Assembly (NCBI GenBank): GCA_031276375.1
Contig: JAISNE010000335.1
Location: 1-5,489, forward strand
Length of the DNA stretch: 5,489 nucleotides
Source: Accumulibacter sp.
Lineage (GTDB): Bacteria; Pseudomonadota; Gammaproteobacteria; Burkholderiales; Rhodocyclaceae
Direction: 5' to 3'
Shown here: piece by piece, positions 1 to 5,489 of the stretch
Numbering within the stretch: the first letter of the stretch is position 1
Layout: every line of letters begins with the position of its first letter
Program-made: the position numbers and the translations under genes
Notes under the pieces: generated by a model
The model's input: the letters and a program-made list of their open reading frames with translations, nothing else
Told to the model about the DNA's origin: nothing
Database searches by the model: none

Positions 1-699
1 ATAGCCAATGCCGGAACATTCGGCGAACCAGTTGGAAAACGACTTGTAGCTCATGTTGACGTGGCTGGCGACCGCTTCGAGGGGAATGTCTTCCGTCAGA
101 TGGTCTTCGATGAAGGCGATGGTCTTTTTGAACTTGTCGAAGGCATGGCCTTCCTTGCCGTGCGCGTGGTAGCGTCCCGCCGCGCCGAGTTTCCGGCGTT
201 CCGGGCATTTGTTCAGCAGATCGAGAATGGAAAGGAACGCCGTCAGGCGTTCGACGCCGGTCGTGCCGTCCATCGCGTCGAAGATCGGGAAAACGGCGCG
301 CGCCGTCGCATCCGAATACCGGACGCCGGAATTGGCTTCGTCGAACACGGTTTTCAGCGCCTTGAACTCGTCGAAGACCGTCATGCAGTTCTGCGCCCAT
401 TCGAGCTTGAACTGGATGACGAGATCGCGCCCTGGAACGACCGTGCCGGGGGGAGAGGGGCTGGCGAAATTGTGCGGGATATACGGTCCGATCAGAAACA
501 GGCTGCCGGGATGGAAATCGCACACGATATCGTCGACGAACAGCTTGCCTGTCGTCTTGACGATCATGTGCAGTTCGAACTCGGGGTGGAAATGCCATTT
601 GACGAATTCCCAGGGCAAACCGTGACGCAAAAAGCGAAATGAACTGCCGGGGGAGTTTTGCGCCAGTTCGAAATGGGGAAGCGGTGCGGACAAAGGCAT
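1..699 (-). CDS. AraC-family transcriptional regulator (C-terminus cut off by window edge)
   Basis: Reading the minus strand from the ATG at 699-697 gives 233 codons with no stop, running off the window at base 1. The N-terminal part (about residues 20-90) looks like an AraC-type cupin ligand-sensing domain: it holds HFHPEFELH at 36-44, followed by short beta-rich stretches with Gly/Pro turns (HPGSLFLIGPYIPHNF, 62-77). Residues 187-233 match the start of an AraC/XylS DNA-binding domain: a helix (FDKFKKTIAFIEDHL), the first helix-turn-helix (LEAVASHVNMS, then recognition helix YKSFSNWFAECSG) and the start of the linker helix. Members of the family are usually near 280-300 residues, so about 50-60 residues with the second HTH lie outside. 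The start is supported by GGGAGGT (complement of 705-711) five bases before the ATG. It is divergent from the transport operon, so it is inferred to be the operon's substrate-responsive activator. The family is certain; the inducer is not visible. Confidence 0.93.
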   Translation of the reverse strand, partial: MPLSAPLPHFELAQNSPGSSFRFLRHGLPWEFVKWHFHPEFELHMIVKTTGKLFVDDIVCDFHPGSLFLIGPYIPHNFASPSPPGTVVPGRDLVIQFKLEWAQNCMTVFDEFKALKTVFDEANSGVRYSDATARAVFPIFDAMDGTTGVERLTAFLSILDLLNKCPERRKLGAAGRYHAHGKEGHAFDKFKKTIAFIEDHLTEDIPLEAVASHVNMSYKSFSNWFAECSGIGY

Positions 700-718
700 G
701 GATGACCTCCCGGGACGG

Positions 719-744
719 GTATTCCCACGTTCTGAAGTATTCTC
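719..744. repeat. Direct repeat GTATTCYC, candidate AraC-type operator half-sites
   Basis: GTATTCCC at 719-726 recurs as GTATTCTC at 737-744, a spacing of 18 bases. An overlapping pair, TTCTGAAGT (730-738) and TTCTCGAAGT (740-749), recurs at about 10-11 bases, one helical turn. AraC-family proteins typically bind direct repeats near their target promoter, so the position just upstream of the possible -10 at 758 suits an activator site. Repeats this short can arise by chance in a biased spacer. Confidence 0.35.
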
Positions 745-748
745 GAAG

Positions 749-779
749 TGGAAAAAATATAAAAGAAAACTGGAAAAAA
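749..779. repeat. Direct repeat TGGAAAAAA spaced 22 bases apart
   Basis: TGGAAAAAA occurs exactly at 749-757 and again at 771-779, two helical turns apart, flanking the possible -10 element TATAAA. It could be a pair of regulator half-sites or phased A-tracts that bend the promoter DNA. The low complexity of the sequence lowers confidence. Confidence 0.3.
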
Positions 780-840
780 GACTAGGTGATTTTTGAGGAG
801 GACGCCGATACTTGGCTCCGCGATTTTCGTTTTCATTCAC

Positions 841-846
841 AGGGAG
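841..846 (+). promoter_or_regulatory. Ribosome binding site that sets the binding-protein start
   Basis: AGGGAG lies seven bases before the ATG at 854. The frame is also open upstream to a TTG at 812, which has GAGGAGG at 795-801 ten bases before it. The ATG is preferred because it gives a signal peptide of normal length that starts with a short charged region (MANR), whereas the TTG start would add 14 residues with no obvious role. Confidence 0.7.
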
Positions 847-853
847 AACCTCG

Positions 854-1771
854 ATGGCTAACAGATTTGCAGTGTTGACGGCATGCGCGGCGGCGGCTTT
901 GGCGATGGGCGAACAGGCGCTTGCGAAGGATGCGCCGCGGGTGGGCATGTCGTTCCAGGAAATGAACAATCCGTATTTCACGACCATGCATGCGGCCGTG
1001 AAAGAGGCGATGTCGATTTTCGGCGACAAGGCTGTTCTGTACGTGGCCGATGCGCGCCATGACGTGACCAAGCAGATCAGCGACGTCGAAGACATGCTGG
1101 AAAAGGGCATCGACATCCTGTTGCTGAACCCGGCCGATTCGGAAGGCGCTCAGCGCGCCGTGGTCGAGGCGAAAAACAAGGGCGTGATCGTCGTTTCCAT
1201 CGATGCCCAGGCGAAAGGCCCCGTCGATTCGTTTGTCGGATCGAAGAACTATGACGCGGGCTTGCTGGCGTGCGGAGCGCTGGCCAAGGAAATCGGCGGC
1301 AAGGGCGATGTCGCCATTCTCGACGGCATTCCGGTGGTGCCGATTCTGGAACGCGTTCGCGGCTGCAAGGACGCGCTGGCCAAACACCCCGAGATCAAGA
1401 TGGTCACGTTGCAGAACGGCCGCCAGGAACGCGACATCGCCATGACCACGACCGAAAACATCCTGCAGTCCCAGCCGAACCTCAAAGGTCTGTTCAGCGT
1501 CAACGACGAAGGATCGATGGGCGCGTTGGCCGCCATTACCGCTTCCGGCAAGAACATCGTGCTGACCAGCGTCGACGGCAGCCCCGAAGCGATCAAGGCA
1601 ATCACCGCCGGGACTGCCTTCAAGGCAACCGCCGCCCAGTTCCCGCGCGATCAGGTTCTCATCGGCTTTGGTATCGCCCTGGCCAAATATCTGGGCTCCG
1701 GCGTGCCTGCCGAGATTCCGGTCGACGTCAAACTGATCGACAAGAGCAATGCCAAGGGATTCTCCTGGTAG
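854..1771 (+). CDS. Periplasmic sugar/polyol-binding protein of an ABC importer (RbsB-like)
   Basis: This 305-residue protein delivers a sugar or polyol to the membrane complex encoded downstream. Residues 1-24 form a Sec signal peptide: short n-region with Arg4, an Ala-rich hydrophobic core, and a likely signal peptidase I site after ALA (22-24). The mature part has the type I periplasmic-binding fold of the ribose/galactose group: VGMSFQEMNNPYF (30-42) in strand 1 and the first binding segment, ISDVEDMLEKGIDILLLNPAD (75-95), VIVVSIDAQ (111-119), GGKGDVAILDG (148-158), ERVRGCKDAL (166-175), LKGLFSVNDEGSMGAL (210-225) and VLTSVDGSPEAIKAI (236-250). The length is normal for the class. Two cysteines in the mature chain, C140 and C171, could form a disulfide. 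It is the first gene of the operon and is followed by a hairpin at 1785. The family is clear. The ligand is inferred from the EltD-like dehydrogenase downstream, with ribose-like sugars an alternative. Confidence 0.94.
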   Translation: MANRFAVLTACAAAALAMGEQALAKDAPRVGMSFQEMNNPYFTTMHAAVKEAMSIFGDKAVLYVADARHDVTKQISDVEDMLEKGIDILLLNPADSEGAQRAVVEAKNKGVIVVSIDAQAKGPVDSFVGSKNYDAGLLACGALAKEIGGKGDVAILDGIPVVPILERVRGCKDALAKHPEIKMVTLQNGRQERDIAMTTTENILQSQPNLKGLFSVNDEGSMGALAAITASGKNIVLTSVDGSPEAIKAITAGTAFKATAAQFPRDQVLIGFGIALAKYLGSGVPAEIPVDVKLIDKSNAKGFSW

Positions 1772-1784
1772 GACCATGCGGCGA

Positions 1785-1823
1785 AAACCGCGTCCTTGCC
1801 TCGATGGGCGCGGTTTCTTTGTT
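1785..1823 (+). terminator. Hairpin with T-rich tail after the binding-protein gene (terminator or attenuator)
   Basis: AAACCGCGTCC (1785-1795) pairs with GGGCGCGGTTT (1806-1816): 11 base pairs with one G-U wobble around a 10-base loop, followed by CTTTGTT. The run TTTCTTTGTT (1814-1823) is T-rich. It begins 13 bases after the binding-protein stop. The downstream genes complete the same transporter, so partial termination or 3'-end protection is more likely than full termination. That would give more binding protein than ATPase and permease. Confidence 0.7.
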
Positions 1824-2047
1824 CGCATGTGGCGATAAATAATTCCAAAAACGGCGGTTGGATACGATTTTCAGGGTCGAACAGTTGTTCGCGCAGTCAG
1901 GGAAATTGACATGAAAGCCGCTCGTTACACCGGGATTTTGCCGCTCCAGACGAGATTGAACTGTCGTTTTTAGAATAATTCTCTGTTTATCCGGACCTTC
2001 CATCCGCTTTGAGGAACGGTATCCGGGAGTGACATGGAGAAGCGCAT
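1824..2047. other. Intergenic region between binding-protein hairpin and ATPase gene
   Basis: No gene is well supported in these 224 bases. Visible items are a 14-base palindrome at 1878-1891, a consensus-like -35 TTGACA at 1906-1911 without a convincing -10 at the right distance, an 11-base palindrome AGAATAATTCT at 1972-1982 that overlaps a -10-like TAGAAT (1971-1976), and an open frame of 20 codons at 1911-1973. The ATPase ribosome binding site GGAGAAG is at 2036-2042. The gap is long for adjacent genes of one transporter, which leaves room for a secondary promoter or leader RNA, but none can be shown from sequence alone. Confidence 0.5.
1878..1891. promoter_or_regulatory. 14-base palindrome, candidate operator
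   Basis: CGAACA (1878-1883) and TGTTCG (1886-1891) are perfect inverted repeats around GT. The two-base centre is too tight for a normal RNA hairpin loop, so a dimeric-regulator site is more natural than an RNA structure. It lies 15 bases upstream of a TTGACA at 1906-1911. No gene for a palindrome-binding regulator is in the window, and I found no second copy in the divergent promoter. Confidence 0.3.
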
Positions 2048-3535
2048 ATGCTCGAAATGAAGCATATCACCAAGCGGTTTCCCGGCGTCGTTGCGTTGAG
2101 CGATATCTCTCTTTCTCTCGGGAACGGCGAGGTTCACGCGCTGGTCGGCGAGAACGGCGCGGGCAAATCGACCTTGATGAAGGTGCTGAACGGCGTTTAC
2201 CAAGCCGATGAAGGACAGATATTCATCGACGGAAAACCCGAGCGCCCTCGCAACACGCGCGAGGCACAGCGCCTCGGAATCAGCATCATTTTCCAGGAAT
2301 TCAGCCTGGTTCCCTATCTCAACGCCTATGAAAACATCTTTCTCGGGCGCGAGCTTCTGACCGGGCTGGGCACGGTGCGCTACAGCGCCATGCGCGGGAA
2401 AGCCAGGGCCGCGCTGGAGGCGATGAACGTCTTGCTGCCGCTCGACAAGCCGGTGGCGGAGTTGACGGTGGCCGAACAGCAGTTCGTCGAAATCGCCAAG
2501 GCGACGATCTTCGAATGCAGCTATCTGGTGCTGGACGAACCGACGGCGACGCTGACCCCGCTCGAAGTCAAGAAATTGTTCGAAGTCATCCGCCGCTTGC
2601 AGTCGCGGGGCGTGGGGTGTTTCTACATATCCCACCATCTCGAGGAAATCTACGAGATCGCCGATACCGTTTCGGTCCTGCGCGACGGCCGGCATGTTTT
2701 CACCGGACCGATCGGCGCCTGTTCGCAGAACGAGTTGATCTCCAGGATGGTCGGGCGCGAAGTCACACAGGCTTTTCCGCCGAAACGTCCGGCGGAAACC
2801 ATGTCGAAGGAAATTATCCTCGATGTGAGAGCGTTGAAGTTCGAGGAATCGGAGATGCTCGCCTTCCAGGTGCGCAAAGGCGAAATCCTGGGGATTGCCG
2901 GATTGGTCGGCGCCAAGCGGAGCGAGAGTTTCCTGGCGCTGATCGGACGCAATCACGCCACGCACAAGGAGGTGTATCTGAACGGCAAGCCGTGCGGGAT
3001 TTCCTCGCCGGCCGCCGCGCTGAAGCAGGGGATCGGCTATCTGCCGGAAGATCGCAAGAAATCCGGTCTTTTCCTGCCGTTTTCCATCCGTGCCAACATC
3101 GTCATCAGCAAGCTCGACACGCTGAAGGGGATGTTCGGATTCGTGTCGGCCAGGAAGGAAAGCGATCTGAGCGCCTATTACGTCGAGCGCATGCGCATCC
3201 GGACGACGACGGACCGGAAAATGATTTCGGAACTGTCGGGCGGCAACCAGCAGAAGGCGATCATCGCGCGCTGGCTGGCGACCAAATGCCAGGTGCTGAT
3301 CTTCGACGAACCGACGCGCGGCATCGACGTCGGGGCGAAAGCCGAAATCTATCTCATGCTCCAGGAACTGGCCGGCGAAGGTTTGGGCATCGTCGTCATA
3401 TCGTCGGATTTGCCCGAGGTCGTCGGCATCGCCGACCGGGTTCTGGTGATGCGTTATGGGTCGATCCGGGCTGAACTCGCCGGCGACGATATCAATTCGG
3501 AAAAAATAATGTACTACGCCGCGGGAGGAGAATAA
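2048..3535 (+). CDS. Sugar/polyol ABC importer ATPase with two nucleotide-binding domains (RbsA/MglA type)
   Basis: This 495-residue cytoplasmic protein hydrolyses ATP to drive import and is a fused pair of ABC domains, the usual form and length for the ribose/galactose importer class. Domain 1: Walker A GENGAGKST (34-42), Q-loop Gln83 in IIFQEF, divergent signature LTVAEQQ (139-145), Walker B YLVLDEP (159-165), His196 in the switch loop (ISHHLEE). Domain 2: divergent Walker A GLVGAKRSE (285-293), canonical signature LSGGNQQK (396-403), Walker B VLIFDEP (416-422) followed by TRGIDVGA, and ISSDLPEV (451-458) where a switch histidine would normally sit. One complete ATP site and one degenerate site are normal here; as I recall, E. 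coli MglA also has GAKR in domain 2. GGAGAAG at 2036-2042 supports the ATG at 2048. The stop overlaps the permease start, so the two are probably translationally coupled. Family certain, substrate inferred. Confidence 0.96.
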   Translation: MLEMKHITKRFPGVVALSDISLSLGNGEVHALVGENGAGKSTLMKVLNGVYQADEGQIFIDGKPERPRNTREAQRLGISIIFQEFSLVPYLNAYENIFLGRELLTGLGTVRYSAMRGKARAALEAMNVLLPLDKPVAELTVAEQQFVEIAKATIFECSYLVLDEPTATLTPLEVKKLFEVIRRLQSRGVGCFYISHHLEEIYEIADTVSVLRDGRHVFTGPIGACSQNELISRMVGREVTQAFPPKRPAETMSKEIILDVRALKFEESEMLAFQVRKGEILGIAGLVGAKRSESFLALIGRNHATHKEVYLNGKPCGISSPAAALKQGIGYLPEDRKKSGLFLPFSIRANIVISKLDTLKGMFGFVSARKESDLSAYYVERMRIRTTTDRKMISELSGGNQQKAIIARWLATKCQVLIFDEPTRGIDVGAKAEIYLMLQELAGEGLGIVVISSDLPEVVGIADRVLVMRYGSIRAELAGDDINSEKIMYYAAGGE

Positions 3536-4584
3536 TGTCAAACCCGGATAAACATACACAAGAAGCGCCGGCTTCGGGATCGGTCTCCAAGGAACCGTCT
3601 GCGCATCCGTTCATGGAAATGGCAAAGGTGGTCGTTGCCAGGCCGGAGTTCGTTTCGTTTCTCGCGCTCATCCTGCTGACCCTGTTTACGGCTTGCTACG
3701 TCGATTTTGGCCATGACGGAGCGGCGCGTTTCCTGACGCTCGACAACCTGACCAACATCACGCGCCAAGTGGCGGTGGCCGCCATTCTCGCGGTCGGCAT
3801 GACCTTCGTCATCCTGACCGGCGGGATCGATCTGTCGGTCGGCGCGGTCGTGGCGCTGACATCGACCCTGATGGCGGGCGCGATCATCGGCGGCGTGCCG
3901 TTCTGGGGCGCCTGCGGCATTGCCCTGCTCGTTGGTGTCGCCTGCGGCGTGTTCAGCGGCTTTTTCGTCGCCCGTTTCGCCTTGCCCGCCATCATCGTCA
4001 CCCTGGCGATGATGGAAATAGCGCGTGGTCTGGGCCTGCTGTACAGCGGCGGCAATCCGCTGCCGATCAGCTTCGAATATGGTTTCCTGGCCAGAAACCT
4101 TTCCGTCGGCGGCTTTCCGGTGCCGATTCCCACCCTGATCATGCTGGCGATGTTCCTGATCGGCTATATCGTCCTCAATCGTCTTCCCATCGGCCGCTAC
4201 ATCTATGCGCTGGGCGGCAACGAGGAAGCGGCGATCCTGTCGGGCATCCGCACCCGCCATATCAAGATGTTCGTCTATGTGGTCAGCGGCTTCATGGCCG
4301 CGGTCGCGGGCATCATCCAGACGGCGCGCGTCACGTCCGGCCAGCCGAACTCCGCCATCGGCTTCGAACTCGACGCCATCGCGGCGGTGGTTCTGGGCGG
4401 AACCAGCATCGCCGGCGGGCGCGGTCACATCGTGGGCACGCTGATCGGCGCGCTGCTGCTCGGCGTTCTCAACAACGCGCTCAACATGCTTGAAATTTCC
4501 CCCTATGCCCAGCGCGTGGTGAAAGGCGGCGTGATCCTGATCGCCGTTCTGATCGGCGTCCTGCGCAAGACGGGAAAGAAATAG
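3535..4584 (+). CDS. Sugar/polyol ABC importer permease (RbsC type, BPD_transp_2 family)
   Basis: This 349-residue inner-membrane protein is the channel subunit, probably acting as a homodimer with the ATPase. Residues 1-35 are hydrophilic and form a cytoplasmic N-terminal tail, slightly longer than usual. About nine or ten hydrophobic segments follow, roughly at 38-56, 77-96, 99-120, 123-148, 149-170, 197-214, 242-262, 278-292, 298-319 and 329-343. Family hallmarks are ILTGGIDLSVGA (93-104), the cytoplasmic loop ALGGNEEAAILSGIR (225-239) that contacts the ATPase in this class, and AIAAVVLGGTSIAGGRG (281-297). The ATG shares its A with the TAA of the ATPase gene (one-base overlap), with GGGAGGAG at 3523-3530 before it, a coupled arrangement. 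The stop is TAG at 4582-4584. Only one permease gene is present, as expected for the RbsC type. The substrate cannot be read from this subunit. Confidence 0.96.
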   Translation: MSNPDKHTQEAPASGSVSKEPSAHPFMEMAKVVVARPEFVSFLALILLTLFTACYVDFGHDGAARFLTLDNLTNITRQVAVAAILAVGMTFVILTGGIDLSVGAVVALTSTLMAGAIIGGVPFWGACGIALLVGVACGVFSGFFVARFALPAIIVTLAMMEIARGLGLLYSGGNPLPISFEYGFLARNLSVGGFPVPIPTLIMLAMFLIGYIVLNRLPIGRYIYALGGNEEAAILSGIRTRHIKMFVYVVSGFMAAVAGIIQTARVTSGQPNSAIGFELDAIAAVVLGGTSIAGGRGHIVGTLIGALLLGVLNNALNMLEISPYAQRVVKGGVILIAVLIGVLRKTGKK

Positions 4585-4601
4585 CCCTGCCGGGGAGGAA
4601 A

Positions 4602-4655
4602 CGGACAATCCGCTCGTCCGCTTTACCGATTGAATCATCGGAATTTTTCTTGTCT
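4602..4655 (+). terminator. Two weak hairpins and a T-tract between permease and dehydrogenase genes
   Basis: CGGAC (4602-4606) can pair with GTCCG (4616-4620), and CCGAT (4626-4630) with ATCGG (4637-4641), the latter followed by AATTTTTCTTGTCTTG. Each stem is only five pairs, so complete termination is unlikely. A weak attenuator or mere spacer is as plausible. The dehydrogenase has its own strong ribosome binding site (AAAGGAGA, 4659-4666), and the 87-base spacing still fits a single operon. Confidence 0.3.
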
Positions 4656-4671
4656 TGTAAAGGAGAAAATC

Positions 4672-5489
4672 ATGTCCAGCAATACCATGAAAGCCGTCGT
4701 TTGCCACGGTCCGGGAGACTATCGTCTGGAGCAGGCCGTCGCCAAGCCCAAGGCCGGCCCCGGAGAAGTGGTGATCAAGGTTGCCAGTTGCGGTATTTGC
4801 GCCGGCGACGTCAAGGCGCATCACGGCGCCGACATGTTCTGGGCCGGGGAATCGCCGTGGGTCAAGGCGCCGGTGGTGCCGGGCCATGAATTCTTCGGCG
4901 AGGTGGTCGAGCTTGGCGAAGGCGCGGCCGAACGGCACGGCATCGGGATGGGCGAGCGCGTGCTCGCCGAACAGATCGTTCCCTGCGGGCGCTGCAAGTT
5001 CTGCCGTTCCGGCAAGTACTGGATGTGCGAAGTGCACAATATCTTCGGTTTCCAGACGCGGGTCGCCGAGGGCGGCATGGCCGAGTACATGAAGTTCGCC
5101 TCGACCTGCATCGTCCACAAGATTCCGGCCGGGCTGACCCACGAGGAGGCCGCCATCATCGAACCGATGGCCTGCGCCGTCCATGCGGTGCGGCGCGGCG
5201 GGATCGAGCTGGACGACGTGGTGGTGCTGGCCGGGGCCGGCCCGCTCGGCCTGTGCATGGCGCAGATCGTCCCGCTGAAGACGCCGAAGAAGTTCATCGT
5301 CATCGACATGGACGACGACCGTCTGGCGACCGCCAGGGGATACGGCGCCGATCTTACGCTGAACCCGAAGCGCGACGACGTGATCCGGATCGTCAGGGAA
5401 CTGACCGGCGGCTACGGCTGCGACGTCTACATCGAAGCCACCGGGCATCCCGGCGGCGTCACGCAGGGGCTCGAAATGATCCGCAAGCT
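4672..5489 (+). CDS. Zinc-dependent medium-chain polyol dehydrogenase, EltD-like (C-terminus cut off)
   Basis: This is predicted to oxidise a polyol to a ketose using NAD. The 272 complete codons cover the GroES-like catalytic domain and most of the Rossmann domain; the family is usually about 340-370 residues, so the C-terminal quarter is outside. Catalytic-zinc residues are Cys40 in CGICAGD, His72-Glu73 in PGHEF, and Glu164 in IIEPM. Structural-zinc cysteines are C105, C108, C111 and C119. The dinucleotide-binding turn is GAGPLG (188-193), with Asp212 at the end of the next strand (VIDMDDD), which favours NAD over NADP. AVVCHGPGDYRLE (8-20), the AAERHG segment (85-90), EQIVPC (100-105) and LTGGYGCDVYIEATGH (244-259) closely resemble my recollection of mycobacterial erythritol/L-threitol dehydrogenase EltD. 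Start: ATG with AAAGGAGA at 4659-4666. Sorbitol, xylitol or threonine dehydrogenases are alternatives. The enzyme class is certain; the substrate is moderately supported. Confidence 0.9.
   Translation, partial: MSSNTMKAVVCHGPGDYRLEQAVAKPKAGPGEVVIKVASCGICAGDVKAHHGADMFWAGESPWVKAPVVPGHEFFGEVVELGEGAAERHGIGMGERVLAEQIVPCGRCKFCRSGKYWMCEVHNIFGFQTRVAEGGMAEYMKFASTCIVHKIPAGLTHEEAAIIEPMACAVHAVRRGGIELDDVVVLAGAGPLGLCMAQIVPLKTPKKFIVIDMDDDRLATARGYGADLTLNPKRDDVIRIVRELTGGYGCDVYIEATGHPGGVTQGLEMIRK

Larger units (their letters stand above)
700..853. promoter_or_regulatory. Divergent control region between the regulator and the transport operon
   Basis: This 154-base spacer separates two divergent genes and must hold both promoters. 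Bases 749-795 are much more AT-rich than the flanking genes. A TATAAA at 758-763 could be a -10 element for the rightward operon. No good -35 sits 16-18 bases upstream, which is common for promoters that depend on an AraC-type activator but does not prove one. Short repeats lie at 719-744, 730-749 and 749-779 (two are listed separately). A GAGGAGG at 795-801 has no ATG after it, only a TTG at 812. The existence of a control region is near certain; the individual elements are tentative. Confidence 0.7.

Noticed and set aside
61..642. Open frame of 193 codons on the plus strand
   Set aside because: It is the shadow of the AraC-type regulator, whose minus-strand reading has both the cupin-like and helix-turn-helix features.
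875..886. Lipobox-like LTAC (residues 8-11) in the binding-protein signal peptide
   Set aside because: The hydrophobic stretch before this Cys is too short for a lipoprotein signal. The Ala-rich core continues past it to a good signal peptidase I site at ALA (22-24).
833..1828. Open frame of 331 codons on the minus strand, opposite the binding-protein gene
   Set aside because: The opposite strand encodes a complete binding protein with signal peptide and ribosome binding site; this frame has no recognisable motif.
1988..2026. TATCCGG repeated at 1988-1994 and 2020-2026
   Set aside because: The match is only seven bases, with a third imperfect copy between (CATCCGC at 2001-2007). It is too short to claim as a site without comparative support.
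2900..2926. Broken-looking second Walker A (GLVGAKRSE) in the ATPase
   Set aside because: A degenerate motif here is a family trait of RbsA/MglA proteins and not evidence of a damaged gene.
1970..3559. Open frame of 529 codons on the minus strand, opposite the ATPase gene
   Set aside because: It mirrors a clear ABC ATPase gene, shows no domain of its own, and has the biased composition of an antisense shadow.
3538..5448. Open frame of 636 codons on the minus strand, opposite the permease and dehydrogenase genes
   Set aside because: It is antisense to two genes with unmistakable family motifs. Its product is rich in His, Asp, Arg, Ala and Gly with no recognisable domain, the typical shadow of GC-rich coding sequence.

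Overview
The window carries one coherent locus: a divergently transcribed AraC-type regulator and a four-gene operon for uptake and first oxidation of a small polyol or sugar. Signs of a Gram-negative, probably proteobacterial, host are an Sec-type periplasmic signal peptide rather than a lipoprotein signal on the binding protein, moderately high GC coding sequence and clear GGAG-type ribosome binding sites. No RNA gene or other taxonomic marker is present, so the lineage cannot be fixed more closely. No mobile element, CRISPR array or tRNA was seen.

Layout: (1) 699 down to 1, minus strand: AraC-family regulator, with its C-terminus cut off by the window edge. (2) 700-853: AT-rich divergent control region with short direct repeats that are plausible regulator sites. 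(3) 854-1771: periplasmic substrate-binding protein of the ribose/galactose (RbsB-like) class. (4) 1772-2047: a 276-base gap that starts with a strong hairpin plus T-rich tail (1785-1823) and also holds a 14-base palindrome and a doubtful 20-codon ORF. (5) 2048-3535: ABC ATPase with two nucleotide-binding domains (RbsA/MglA type). (6) 3535-4584: permease (RbsC type), overlapping the ATPase stop by one base. (7) 4585-4671: short spacer with a weak hairpin/T-tract. (8) 4672 to the window end: zinc-dependent medium-chain dehydrogenase, cut off at its C-terminus, which by recalled motif similarity is closest to erythritol/L-threitol dehydrogenase (EltD).

Likely joint function: the binding protein captures a polyol or sugar in the periplasm, the ATPase and permease import it without modification, and the NAD-linked dehydrogenase oxidises it to a ketose. 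The AraC-like protein probably senses the substrate and switches on the operon. The dehydrogenase suggests a four-carbon polyol (erythritol or threitol) or a close relative; this is inference and rests mainly on that gene. The hairpin after the binding-protein gene fits the common arrangement in which the binding protein is made in excess over the membrane components.

The genes belong to known families. The points most worth checking are the substrate, the repeat architecture of the divergent promoter, and the contents of the gap between the binding-protein and ATPase genes.
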